Under the pieces are notes generated by a model that made no database searches, was not told the DNA's origin, and saw nothing but the letters and a program-made list of their open reading frames with translations. Made by a program: the position numbers and the translations under genes. From positions 742,748 through 806,747 of the forward strand of contig NZ_DKIH01000013.1 of the NCBI RefSeq assembly GCF_002454115.1: DNA of 64,000 nucleotides. The letters are read 5' to 3'. Position 1 is the first letter of the stretch. Each line of letters opens with the position of its first letter. Below, one piece after another: positions 54,226 through 62,970 of the stretch. Origin of the DNA: Sphingopyxis sp. UBA6723 (GTDB lineage Bacteria; Pseudomonadota; Alphaproteobacteria; Sphingomonadales; Sphingomonadaceae).

Positions 54226-55233
54226 ATGAAAGCCATGCAATTGCGTGCCCCCGCCGCGCTCGACAATCTGACGCTGGTCGAACTCGCCGACCCCGGCGAT
54301 CCGGGACCGGGCGAAATCCGGGTGCGACTGACCGCGTCGTCGCTCAACTTCCACGACTATGCGGTCGTGACAGGGATACTCCCCGCTGCGGACGGACGCA
54401 TCCCGATGTCCGACGGCGCCGGGACGGTCGAGGCGGTGGGCGAGGGGGTCACGCAGTTCAAACCCGGCGACATCGTGGTGTCGATCTTCTTCCCCGACTG
54501 GATCGACGGCGCCCCGCCCGCGACGGCGTTCCGCGGCGTGCCGGGCGACGGCATCGACGGTTATGCGCGCGAAGTGGTGGTGACGCCGCAGCATTGGTTT
54601 ACGCGCATCCCGCAGGGGTACAATGCCGCCGAGGCCGCGACGCTGACCTGCGCCGGCCTCACCGCATGGCGCGCGTTGTTTGTCGACGGGGTGACGCAGC
54701 CCGGATCAACCGTGCTCGTGCAGGGCAGCGGCGGGGTGTCGGTGTTCGCGCTGCAATTCGCCAAGGCCGCGGGCGCACGGGTGATCGCGACCAGCTCGTC
54801 CGACGCCAAGCTCGACCGGCTGAAGGCACTCGGCGCCGACGAGCTGATCAATTACAAAGAAGTTCCCGCGTGGGGCGCGAAGACGCTCGAACTGACCGGC
54901 GGACGGGGGGTCGATACCGTCGTCGAAATCGGCGGCGCGGGCACGCTCGACCAGTCGATGATGGCGACGCGGGTCGGCGGTCATGTCGCGCTGATTGGCG
55001 TCCTCGCGGGTTTTGCGGGGCCGGTGCAGACCGGGCTGCTGATGGCCAAGAATTTGCGCGTGCAGGGGCTGACCGTGGGCAGCCGCCAGCAACAGCTCGA
55101 CATGATCGCGGGGATCGAAGCGAACGGCATCCGCCCGATCATCAGCGATCACTTCCCGCTCGACCGCCTGGCCGACGCGTTTGGGCATCAGGCGGCGAAT
55201 GCGCATTTCGGTAAGATTGTGGTGGATATATAG
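54226..55233 (+). CDS. Zinc-type alcohol dehydrogenase family protein (MDR)
   Basis: 335 residues. Medium-chain dehydrogenase/reductase: SSLNFHDYAVVTGILP, VPGDGIDGYAREVVV, GLTAWRALFVDG, the Rossmann VLVQGSGGVSVFALQFAKAAGARVIATSSSD and VDTVVEIGGAGTLDQSM. The catalytic zinc cysteine and His are not at their usual places, so it may be a zinc-free quinone/enoyl reductase. It reduces a carbonyl or enone with NAD(P)H. Substrate unknown. Confidence 0.9.
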   Translation: MKAMQLRAPAALDNLTLVELADPGDPGPGEIRVRLTASSLNFHDYAVVTGILPAADGRIPMSDGAGTVEAVGEGVTQFKPGDIVVSIFFPDWIDGAPPATAFRGVPGDGIDGYAREVVVTPQHWFTRIPQGYNAAEAATLTCAGLTAWRALFVDGVTQPGSTVLVQGSGGVSVFALQFAKAAGARVIATSSSDAKLDRLKALGADELINYKEVPAWGAKTLELTGGRGVDTVVEIGGAGTLDQSMMATRVGGHVALIGVLAGFAGPVQTGLLMAKNLRVQGLTVGSRQQQLDMIAGIEANGIRPIISDHFPLDRLADAFGHQAANAHFGKIVVDI

Positions 55234-55270
55234 ACGTTGTGCCAGCTGCTGGGGTCAGTCGCGCAACCGA

Positions 55271-56389
55271 TCAACGACCAAACAAACGATCTTTCATGTC
55301 GCGACATATGCCGTCTAGTCCCGGGAATAGCGATCCATAAGTCATGCCCATCAATTCCAGTTCTCTCATAATCTGTGGTGCGAACGAGGGATCTATATCG
55401 CATGCTGACAGGTATGTTGCTCCATCCTCACCCCCTCTCATTTGGATAAAGGCTTCAATGTCAGCTACGTTCGAGACCGTGGACAACGCCTGCTGCGGCG
55501 CTGATCTGGGATTGCCTACCGAAATACTCTCTAGGGCTACCAGTTGCGGCGGGGCAGCGTCGACGTAAAACGCCTGCTGACCGTATTTGGCTTCCCAACC
55601 CATCTTATCAAATATGTAGATTCTAGGCTTCCGATCGTCGTCGTGCGTGATGTTTTGAAATGCAAAGAATGCAGCTACGAAAGGCGAAAACGTCCAGTCG
55701 AGTAACGGTGTGGGGTAGCCGTGGTGTTGCAATAAGCTCCAAACGGCTGCGTTGTGTTCTAAGTTACCGAGCTGAAGCGGGTAACTTAGCTGTTCCATAA
55801 TTGCCCCAAAGAGCATTCTCACGTCATCAACGATCCAAGCGTTTAGGTCGTTTCGCCATGTGCGATGAAAGGTGGTGGCGAGCTTGCGTGGTCCAGTTTG
55901 GCCACGAAAAATGAACTGCCGAGGCTTTTGATCGATTGCCCACTGTCTGAATGCGTCCCACGTCGTTAGGTCAGTACGAGCGACTAGCTGCGATGGGCCT
56001 TCAATCTCCGATTTTGTCAGGATTTCTGTTCCAGTATCGTCGCCAACAGTCCAGCTAACGGTCAGATTAGTGCCATTTTCTGAGAAGCTAACATGGATAG
56101 CAGGGGGAATTGGCAGCTCGCCGAAGCGCTGGGTAAGCGATTCCTCGGCGCGGCGTCGGTCGTCCACAGACATCCGACCGCCATTTGAGAACAAATAGAT
56201 CGTATTAACTGTAGTCGAAAGAGGTGCCGTCGTCTGCATCCGGATAGGGAATAGCAAGCCGGGCAATTCGTGTTTCAGGTCGTAGAAAAGATACGCAGCA
56301 CCAATGAGCACGTCATCACGGCGTTCGATTTCAATTCGGAGAGTACCTCCGAATTCTCCCTCGATTGCCCCAAGCCACTGGCCTTCCAT
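55271..56389 (-). CDS. FRG-domain protein, likely acquired
   Basis: 372 residues. The C-terminal half is an FRG domain, named after its FRGQ motif: PRQFIFRGQTGPRKLATTFHRTW, then LLQHHGYPTPLLDWTFSPFVAAFFAFQN. The N-terminal half (MEGQWLGAIEGEFGGTLRIEIERR...) is a beta-rich domain I cannot place. FRG proteins are of unknown biochemical role and often occur in defence islands. Base composition is distinctly more A+T-rich than the flanks and the gene has no partner on its strand, so horizontal transfer is likely. Confidence 0.85.
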   Translation of the reverse strand: MEGQWLGAIEGEFGGTLRIEIERRDDVLIGAAYLFYDLKHELPGLLFPIRMQTTAPLSTTVNTIYLFSNGGRMSVDDRRRAEESLTQRFGELPIPPAIHVSFSENGTNLTVSWTVGDDTGTEILTKSEIEGPSQLVARTDLTTWDAFRQWAIDQKPRQFIFRGQTGPRKLATTFHRTWRNDLNAWIVDDVRMLFGAIMEQLSYPLQLGNLEHNAAVWSLLQHHGYPTPLLDWTFSPFVAAFFAFQNITHDDDRKPRIYIFDKMGWEAKYGQQAFYVDAAPPQLVALESISVGNPRSAPQQALSTVSNVADIEAFIQMRGGEDGATYLSACDIDPSFAPQIMRELELMGMTYGSLFPGLDGICRDMKDRLFGR

Positions 56390-56499
56390 GATACGTTTCT
56401 ACCCCGCTTAGCCTGTGCGAAAACTAGCAATATACAACTTTATACCTTCACGGGTTGGGGGATGCCACGTCTTCGGTGAGGCGGCACGCAGTCATTTTT

Positions 56500-57264
56500 C
56501 TAAACCCCGCTGCCATGCCCCGCTTCGCCATGGCGGATGCTATCGCGCTTCACTCCGTATTCTGCCCCCCAGCGGTCGGTCATCTGCGCGCGGATCGCCC
56601 AGAGTTCGGGGAAGAAGCGATGCCGCGCGCCCGCGTCGAGCAGGTCCACTGCGCGGCCGCTGATCGCTTTCGATCCCATGCCGATCGAGCGGTGGACGAG
56701 GTAGATGTGGTGGGCGCGAAATTTCTGGAACAGCTCGTCGAATTCGATCAGCGCCTCGGCGACCATATAGGCTTCGTCATGGGCGTAGCCGGTGTCGTAG
56801 ATGTCGGTGAGCGTCCGCCCCTGCGGCTCCAGATAGAGCGAGCGATAGGTGTCCCATAGCCCGGCGGGCAGGGTGAGCAGCATCTGAAACCCGGGGCTTT
56901 CCTGCCCCGATCCGTTGCCGAGCTGGAGCCGGATCGCCTGATAGTCATAGGGGCTCATCGTTTCGATCAGCGCCAGCTGGTCGGTCATCATCCGCAGCAG
57001 CATATGGACGCGGCCGAACAGGGTGATCGCGCGCATGATCTGGCCATCGCGCAAATGCTGATCGATTTCGGCGAGGGTGAAGGCGGCGAGCTTCATCCAC
57101 AATTCCTCGACCTGATGGACGATCTGGAATTGCAGCTCATCGGGGGTGACGAGGGTGGCGAGGGGTTTCTGGCAGGCGAGCAGGCGGTCAACCGCGAGGT
57201 AAACGCCATAGTCCTTGAGGACGGGGGCTTCGAGGCGGGTGTGAATGTCGGTTTTGTCGAGCAT
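56500..57264 (-). CDS. Tryptophan 2,3-dioxygenase-like heme protein, divergent
   Basis: 254 residues. Shares the tryptophan 2,3-dioxygenase fold: YLAVDRLLACQ, LQFQIVHQVEELWMKL with the active-site His50, and the heme-ligand region FRAHHIYLVHRSIG followed by RFFPELWAIRAQM. The substrate-binding stretch differs: where dioxygenases read ASGFQSxQFR, with an Arg holding the tryptophan carboxylate, this reads GSGQESPGFQMLL and has no Arg. The GTGGSSG loop is also changed (GSKAISG). Kynurenine-pathway genes are not next to it. A related superfamily member with another substrate is possible. Confidence 0.82.
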   Translation of the reverse strand: MLDKTDIHTRLEAPVLKDYGVYLAVDRLLACQKPLATLVTPDELQFQIVHQVEELWMKLAAFTLAEIDQHLRDGQIMRAITLFGRVHMLLRMMTDQLALIETMSPYDYQAIRLQLGNGSGQESPGFQMLLTLPAGLWDTYRSLYLEPQGRTLTDIYDTGYAHDEAYMVAEALIEFDELFQKFRAHHIYLVHRSIGMGSKAISGRAVDLLDAGARHRFFPELWAIRAQMTDRWGAEYGVKRDSIRHGEAGHGSGV

Positions 57265-57297
57265 GGGGATTTCCCTTGCAGATTGGATGCACTGTAT

Positions 57298-57422
57298 CCC
57301 TCCCCTTCAGGGGAGGGCAGCGAGACTTGGAAACTTGTTTCCTAGTCGCAGCGGGTGGGGTTGATCGGGCTTACGCTACGCCGACAGACTCCACCCCAAC
57401 CCCTCCCCTGAAGGGGAGGGGC
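57298..57422. repeat. Intergenic palindrome, CCCCTCCCC family
   Basis: CCCTCCCCTTCAGGGGAGGG at the left, and CCCCTCCCCTGAAGGGGAGG at the right, with an inner GTGGGG/CCACCCC pair. Close to 16686-16820. Confidence 0.8.
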
Positions 57423-57515
57423 TTTGGTCTGTCCCTCAACCCCGCGGATACACCCCCGCGGGCGGTCGCCGCGGCGATCCCGATTGGCCGAGCCATAGCA
57501 GGGGCGCGGCGCTCT

Positions 57516-58871
57516 TCATTTGGTCAACAGGTCCGCGGGCAGCGTCGGTTCGCTGACCAGCTTGGCCATCCGGCGCCACATCTCGTCGCGGCTCGGCCGA
57601 CCGCGCTCGACATGGGCGCGGACCATCGCCTCGCCGAGGCCGTAGTTGATCACATAGCTGCGATACTGGTCGGTGAAGCTGACCGATTGTTCGGCGCGTT
57701 TTTGCGACACCAACAGATATTTCTGGGTCAGCGCGACCGCGGTGGGCCGGTCGATCACGCCGTCGAGATATTGCTGCGCGATCGTCAGCCGCGCGCCGCC
57801 CAGTGCCTTCATCGCATTGAGCAACTGCCAGTAGCGGTCGTCCGACGGCACGGCGATTTCGGCGAGCGGCATCAGCACGTCGCGCTCGGTCTCGGCCTTG
57901 CTCGCTCCGGGGAAGGCGAGATCGATGCCGTAATTGGCGGTCCCCTCGGCGATCAGGCTTTGCGGGCTATACAGTGGATAGACGCTGAATTCTGTCCAGC
58001 CGCGCTCTTTGACCAGTTTCTCCTCCAGCTTCATGTTGAGGAGGTGGTGGCCCGGATAGCCCTCGTGGCAGCCCAGATCGATGGCGCGCGACAGACGGAT
58101 CGGCAGGTCGGTGTTGACCTGAATGAGGCTGTGATAGGCGCCCTGATAATAATTATAGCCGCTCCAGCTTTTCCCCGTGACGAACTCGAGCCGGAAGCTC
58201 TCGCCCTCGGGCATCGGGATATGCGCGAGGCTGCGGCCGCGGCAGCGGGCGATCGCGACGTCGAAGACCTTTTGCAAGCGATCCTTGGGAATGGTGAAGG
58301 CGTCGAGATAGGCCTCGACGCGCTCCGCCAGCGCGCCGTCGCCGGGGACGAGCGCCTCGACCGCGGCGAGATGCCGGTCATAGCTGGCGAGGGGTTTGAG
58401 TTGCGGGCGGACACCGAACAGCCGTTCGGCCTCGTCGGCGAAGGCGAAGCGGGTGCCCTCCATCATCATCAGCCGCGTTTCGGCGGCGCGCAGCTGGGCG
58501 CGCAGGAAAGCGGCGCGGCGGCGATCGAGCGGGTCGGACAGGCGGCGCGCAGCGGTGTCGAGCCGGCCGGTCAGGTCGCGCGTCGCGGCGAGCAACGCCA
58601 TCTTGTCGCGCGGTGCCGCCTCCGCCGCGGCTTTCAGCTCGGGCGGGCCGTAATAGGCGTCGACATAGCCGTCCTCGTGGGTGCCGATTTCGAGCGTCAA
58701 CCGGAGGTACGTCGCGGCAATGTCGTTCAGCGCCTGCGCCGAGGCCGGGGCGCGGCGCACGTCGATCGCGGCCACGTCCGATACGCCGGAGCGGGGCGCG
58801 GTCTGGCTGGTCGCGCAACCCGAGAGGAGGGTGGCGGCGGCCAGCGGCAGGGCTATCGACCGGAGCATCAT
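57516..58871 (-). CDS. DUF885 lipoprotein (putative metallopeptidase)
   Basis: 451 residues. Lipoprotein signal MMLRSIALPLAAATLLSGC. The DUF885 domain has CHEGYPGHHLLN (HExxxH-like zinc motif) and a later EGTANYGIDLAF with the third ligand Glu. The family, related to M32/M2-type gluzincins, is thought to hydrolyse peptides or esters. It overlaps the nhaA stop by four bases (ATGA), an unusual operon with an antiporter. Confidence 0.86.
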   Translation of the reverse strand: MMLRSIALPLAAATLLSGCATSQTAPRSGVSDVAAIDVRRAPASAQALNDIAATYLRLTLEIGTHEDGYVDAYYGPPELKAAAEAAPRDKMALLAATRDLTGRLDTAARRLSDPLDRRRAAFLRAQLRAAETRLMMMEGTRFAFADEAERLFGVRPQLKPLASYDRHLAAVEALVPGDGALAERVEAYLDAFTIPKDRLQKVFDVAIARCRGRSLAHIPMPEGESFRLEFVTGKSWSGYNYYQGAYHSLIQVNTDLPIRLSRAIDLGCHEGYPGHHLLNMKLEEKLVKERGWTEFSVYPLYSPQSLIAEGTANYGIDLAFPGASKAETERDVLMPLAEIAVPSDDRYWQLLNAMKALGGARLTIAQQYLDGVIDRPTAVALTQKYLLVSQKRAEQSVSFTDQYRSYVINYGLGEAMVRAHVERGRPSRDEMWRRMAKLVSEPTLPADLLTK

Positions 58872-60154
58872 GCGCGTACCGGCTCCTCATCTTCGGAGGT
58901 GTCCTCGACATCGCCGTCGGCGGCGATCTCGGCATCGGTTTCGCGCTCGACGGCATCATGGTCGGGGTGGAGCGGCGCGAAGCGAAGAACGGCAAAGCCC
59001 AGCAGAGCCGCGGCGAGGGATCCCATCAGGACACCGATCTTGGCCTCTTCGATCAGCAGGTCATTGCCGGGGAAGGCGAGCCCGCCGATGAACAGGCTCA
59101 TCGTAAAGCCGATACCGCACAGCATCGCGACGCCATAAATTTGCAGCCAGGTGGCGCCGCGCAGCTTGCCGGCAATGCCGAACTTAACCGCGAGCCAGAC
59201 GCTGCCGAAAATGCCGATCTGTTTGCCAAAGAACAGCCCCGCTGCGATACCGAGCGGCAGCGGCGCAAAAATCTGTTCGGCGGTCAATCCGCCGATATCG
59301 ACCCCGGCGTTGGCGAAACCGAAGATCGGGACGATGGCAAAGGCGACCCAGGGATGGAGGCCATGCTCAAGCCGGTGGAGCGGCGACGTCTGGCTGTCGG
59401 GAGCACCGGGGGTGCGCTCGAACGGGATTGCCATCGCGGCCAGCACCCCGGCGATGGTGGCGTGGACGCCCGACAGCAGCATCGCATACCACAGCAGCAG
59501 GAAGGCGAGCAGATAGAGCGGCAGGCTTTTGACGCCCTGCCGGTTCATGACGAACATCGCGGCGAGGATGATGGCCGCGGCGCCAAGCGCCATCAGGTTG
59601 ATTTCGGCGGTGTAGAAAAGCGCGATAATTGCCACCGCGCCCATGTCGTCGACGATGGCGACCGTCACAAGGAACAGCTTGAGCGAGGTCGGCGCGCGCC
59701 GACCGAGCAAGGCGAGAATGCCCATCGCAAAGGCGATGTCGGTGGCTGCCGGGATGGCCCAGCCTTGCGCCAGCCCGGGGGTCGACCATGCAAAGCCCAG
59801 ATAGAGTACAGCGGGAACCACCATCCCCGCCGCCGCGGCGATGAACGGCAGGCGCCGCCGGTCCCAGCTGGCAAGGCGGCCATCGACGAACTCACGTTTG
59901 ATTTCGAGGCCGACGAGCAGAAAAAACACCGCCATCAACCCGTCGTTGATCCACAGATGGACGGTCATCGGGCCCAGCTTGTCGGTCAGCACGGGACCGG
60001 TCTCGGCATGGACCGCGTGGTAATAAACCTCACCCAGCGCCGAATTGGCAATAATCATCGCCAATATGGCCGCGAAAATCAGCAGCATCCCCCCGGCGCT
60101 TTCGCTCGCAAGAAAATTGCGGAGCGCGGAAGGCGGGGGATTTCTGCCAATCAT
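58868..60154 (-). CDS. nhaA: Na+/H+ antiporter NhaA
   Basis: 428 residues, about eleven membrane segments. The ion-binding pair is in VTVAIVDDMGAVAII (two Asp), with PAATDIAFAMGILALLG and LWINDGLMAVFFLLVGLEIKRE earlier. It exchanges sodium for protons at the inner membrane and is pH-controlled. A Glu/Asp-rich tail (DAEIAADGDVEDTSEDEEPVRA) extends beyond the usual end. It is divergent from the glycosyltransferase gene. Confidence 0.96.
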   Translation of the reverse strand: MIGRNPPPSALRNFLASESAGGMLLIFAAILAMIIANSALGEVYYHAVHAETGPVLTDKLGPMTVHLWINDGLMAVFFLLVGLEIKREFVDGRLASWDRRRLPFIAAAAGMVVPAVLYLGFAWSTPGLAQGWAIPAATDIAFAMGILALLGRRAPTSLKLFLVTVAIVDDMGAVAIIALFYTAEINLMALGAAAIILAAMFVMNRQGVKSLPLYLLAFLLLWYAMLLSGVHATIAGVLAAMAIPFERTPGAPDSQTSPLHRLEHGLHPWVAFAIVPIFGFANAGVDIGGLTAEQIFAPLPLGIAAGLFFGKQIGIFGSVWLAVKFGIAGKLRGATWLQIYGVAMLCGIGFTMSLFIGGLAFPGNDLLIEEAKIGVLMGSLAAALLGFAVLRFAPLHPDHDAVERETDAEIAADGDVEDTSEDEEPVRA

Positions 60155-60253
60155 GGGTCTAGCATCACTCGTTTTTGGGTTAGGGTCGCCGATGTCCTAG
60201 CCCGGTGTCCTCATCTTTACAAATTGGCGCCGTGATTTAGCACTTTGCCATGG

Positions 60254-60268
60254 GTGGCGTGACGCCAC
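60254..60268. promoter_or_regulatory. Palindrome directly before the glycosyltransferase start
   Basis: GTGGCGTGACGCCAC is perfect around a central base and ends just before GTG 60270. It occupies the usual ribosome-site position; it may be an operator or a small hairpin. Confidence 0.35.
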
Positions 60269-60269
60269 G

Positions 60270-61712
60270 GTGGCACGAGGCTGGTGGGTGGCGCTATCGA
60301 CCGCATGGCTGGAATGGCTGGTGCTGGGGGCCAGCCACGAACTGATGCTGTTCGCATCGGTGGGCATCCTGCTGATCGGGCTGGACGACCTGTTGTTCGA
60401 TGCATTCTGGCTGGGGACGCGCGGCGAGGCCCGGGCGGCGGCGACCGACACAGTGCCGCTGGCAGGAACCATCGCCGTCTTCATTCCCGCGTGGGACGAG
60501 CATCGCATCCTGGCCGCGATGCTGCGGCGCGCGCTCGCAGCGTGGGCGGGCGAGGATGTCCGCATATATATCGGTTGTTACCCGAACGATGCCGCGACGC
60601 TGTTTGCCATCTCGCCGCTGGTGGCCGCCGACCGGCGGTTGCGGCTGGTGGTGAATGAGCGTGATGGGCCGACGACGAAGGGCGATAACCTCAACCGGCT
60701 GTGGGCGGCGCTGGGCGAGGATGAGCGCGCCGAGGATATGCGCTTTGCCGCGATCGTGCTCCATGACGCGGAGGATCATGTCCATCCGGGCGAGATCGCC
60801 CTGTATCGGCGTCATTTGACCGACGCCGCGATGGTGCAGATCCCGGTGGTGCCGATCATCGCGCGCGGCGCGCGGTGGATCGGGGGCCATTATGGCGACG
60901 AATTTGCCGAAGCGCATGGCAAGGAAATGGTAGTGCGGTCGCGGCTGGGGATGCCCTTGCCGTCGGCGGGCGTGGGCTGTGCGTTGACGCGCCGCACCCT
61001 CGCGCTGCTGGCGATCGAACGCGGCGGCGACCCGTTCCGCTGCAACAGCCTGACCGAAGATTATGAGATCGGCATGGTGATCGGCGCTTACGGACTCCGC
61101 GCGCGCTTTGTTGATGAAACCGGGCCGACGGGTGACCGGGTGGTGTCGCGCGGGGCGTTTCCCGATCGCGCCGATGCGGCGGTGCGGCAAAAGGCGCGCT
61201 GGATCGCCGGGATTGCATTGGCGGGATGGGACCATCTCGGCTGGCCGGGATCGCGCCGCGGCGTCATGGCGGCGCAGTCGGATCGTGTCTGGCTGGCCCG
61301 TTGGATGCTCTGGCGCGACCGCCGCGCGCCGCTGGCGGCGCTGGTTTTGCTGGCGGCCTATGCCGGTCTGTTTTTGACTGCTGCTGGCTGGCTGGGGCGC
61401 GCCGTTCTGGGTTGGGACGCGGTGATCGTTGGCGACGCAATGCCTATCCTGCTGGCGCTGGGCGCAATGCTGCTGGTCTGGCGGCTGGCGATGCGCAGCC
61501 TGTTTGCCGGACGCTGTTATGGCTGGCGCGAGGGGGTGTGGGCTGTACCGCGTGCTTTTGTCGCCAATATCATGGCGATGCTCGCGGCGCGGCGCGCGCT
61601 GGTCATTTACTGGCGTATGTTGCGGTCGGGCGAGGTCGTGTGGGACAAGACCGAGCATCGCGAAAGCGACATGACGCCCGACGTCGCCGCCGCACCAGTG
61701 ATGGCGCGATGA
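60270..61712 (+). CDS. Membrane glycosyltransferase, NfrB-like
   Basis: 480 residues from GTG 60270. An N-terminal membrane anchor (LEWLVLGASHELMLFASVGILLIGLDD) is followed by a family-2 glycosyltransferase domain: VPLAGTIAVFIPAWDEHRILAAML, IVLHDAEDHVHPGEI (the DxD-like motif), and the QKARWIAGIALAGWDHLG product-site motif. Two or three C-terminal membrane helices (LAALVLLAAYAGLFLTAAGWL, AMPILLALGAMLLVWRLAM) close it. It resembles NfrB, the inner-membrane glycosyltransferase partner of the N4 phage receptor. The next gene overlaps by four bases. Confidence 0.85.
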   Translation: MARGWWVALSTAWLEWLVLGASHELMLFASVGILLIGLDDLLFDAFWLGTRGEARAAATDTVPLAGTIAVFIPAWDEHRILAAMLRRALAAWAGEDVRIYIGCYPNDAATLFAISPLVAADRRLRLVVNERDGPTTKGDNLNRLWAALGEDERAEDMRFAAIVLHDAEDHVHPGEIALYRRHLTDAAMVQIPVVPIIARGARWIGGHYGDEFAEAHGKEMVVRSRLGMPLPSAGVGCALTRRTLALLAIERGGDPFRCNSLTEDYEIGMVIGAYGLRARFVDETGPTGDRVVSRGAFPDRADAAVRQKARWIAGIALAGWDHLGWPGSRRGVMAAQSDRVWLARWMLWRDRRAPLAALVLLAAYAGLFLTAAGWLGRAVLGWDAVIVGDAMPILLALGAMLLVWRLAMRSLFAGRCYGWREGVWAVPRAFVANIMAMLAARRALVIYWRMLRSGEVVWDKTEHRESDMTPDVAAAPVMAR

Positions 61713-62866
61713 GCGTGCGGCGCCTTGCCATCGGGCGCGACGCCCCGGCGCTGCGCTTTCTGCTGTTCTGCGTTGGTGGGTGGACCGTGCTGCGCGTTGC
61801 GGCGCATTGGAACCCCGACGTTCCGCCGCCGCCGCCCGAAGCGGCGACGCCGCCGTGGTCGGTGCCGACGTCCTTTGTTGCGACCGGCTGGCGCAATGGC
61901 ATCGCTGCACCTGTTCACGATCCCACAGACGATATGGCGCCAGCGCCCCAGTTGGCGGGCTTTGCGCAGGGCGTTGCCGCGCAGCCTCGCACGTTCGACG
62001 CGGCTGCAATCGCGCATGCCGAAAGCGGGTTGTCCGGTGATTCCGGGGACGCAGATCGCCACGGCTTGCGCGCGGCACTGATCGCACGGCTTTTCTCCTC
62101 GCCACCGGGCGGCGCTATGCGGACGGCTGTGCGGCACAGCAGGGCAGACTGGTACCCGATCAGGGCGTCGGAACAGGCGACGCCCGGGCAAGGCCAGCCA
62201 TTCTGGATGCGGCGGCAGATGGCGGGTTGGTCGCTCAGCGGCTGGGTTTATGTGCGCGGCGGCGGGGTGCGTTCGCCTGGCGGCGCGGCCGCGGCCAGCC
62301 AACTCGGCGGCAGCCAGGCGGGGTTACGCCTCGCCTATGGGTTTGGCGACAGCGGCCGCGCACGCGCCTATGGCCGCTCGACGATTGCGGTGCGGCGCCC
62401 GGCCCAGCGCGAGCTGGCCTTTGGACTGGCGTTCGCACCCTTGGCCCATTGGCCGGTCGATGCCGCGATCGAACAGCGTGTAGCGGTGGGCCGCGAGGGG
62501 CGCACAGCGCTGGCCGCGATGGTCAGCGGCGGCGTCGGCGATGTCGCGCTGCCGCATGGGTTCCGGCTGGAGGCTTATGGTCAGGCGGGCGTTGTTGGGG
62601 CGCAGCGCCGCGACGGATTCGCCGACGGCGCGGTCGTGATCGACCATCGGCTTGGACCGGACGAGGGATCGCCGTTGCGGCTTGGCGCGCTGGCGGTGGG
62701 TGCGGCGCAGCCGGGTGCGGCACGCGTCGATGTCGGGCCGCGCTTGACGCTGCGCCTGCCCGACGTTGGCGAAGGCAGCCGGATCGCGCTCGATTGGCGC
62801 CAGCGCATTGCGGGCGATGCGCGCCCCGCCAGCGGGCTCGCGCTGACGCTCGCGAGCGATTTCTAG
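61709..62866 (+). CDS. Exported, outer-membrane-type partner of the glycosyltransferase
   Basis: 385 residues from ATG 61709 (ATGA overlap with the glycosyltransferase). After a membrane/signal region (LRFLLFCVGGWTVLRVAAHW) comes a proline-rich linker, then a beta-rich domain: GWSLSGWVYVRGGG, LGGSQAGLRLAYGFGDSGRARAYGR and DVGPRLTLRLPDVGEGSRIALDWRQRIAG, ending in LASDF, as expected for a barrel protein. It resembles the C-terminal domain of NfrA-type proteins without the repeats. With the upstream gene it could be a polysaccharide synthesis/export pair. Confidence 0.72.
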   Translation: MSVRRLAIGRDAPALRFLLFCVGGWTVLRVAAHWNPDVPPPPPEAATPPWSVPTSFVATGWRNGIAAPVHDPTDDMAPAPQLAGFAQGVAAQPRTFDAAAIAHAESGLSGDSGDADRHGLRAALIARLFSSPPGGAMRTAVRHSRADWYPIRASEQATPGQGQPFWMRRQMAGWSLSGWVYVRGGGVRSPGGAAAASQLGGSQAGLRLAYGFGDSGRARAYGRSTIAVRRPAQRELAFGLAFAPLAHWPVDAAIEQRVAVGREGRTALAAMVSGGVGDVALPHGFRLEAYGQAGVVGAQRRDGFADGAVVIDHRLGPDEGSPLRLGALAVGAAQPGAARVDVGPRLTLRLPDVGEGSRIALDWRQRIAGDARPASGLALTLASDF

Positions 62867-62970
62867 GTCGCGCAAAAATAGCGGTCCAGCCGATTCCCCG
62901 CTCTGGAAAAATGGTCTAGGGTCATGGGACTCGGCGCAGTTTTACGCCGCAGACGCATGTTTCGAGGCCC

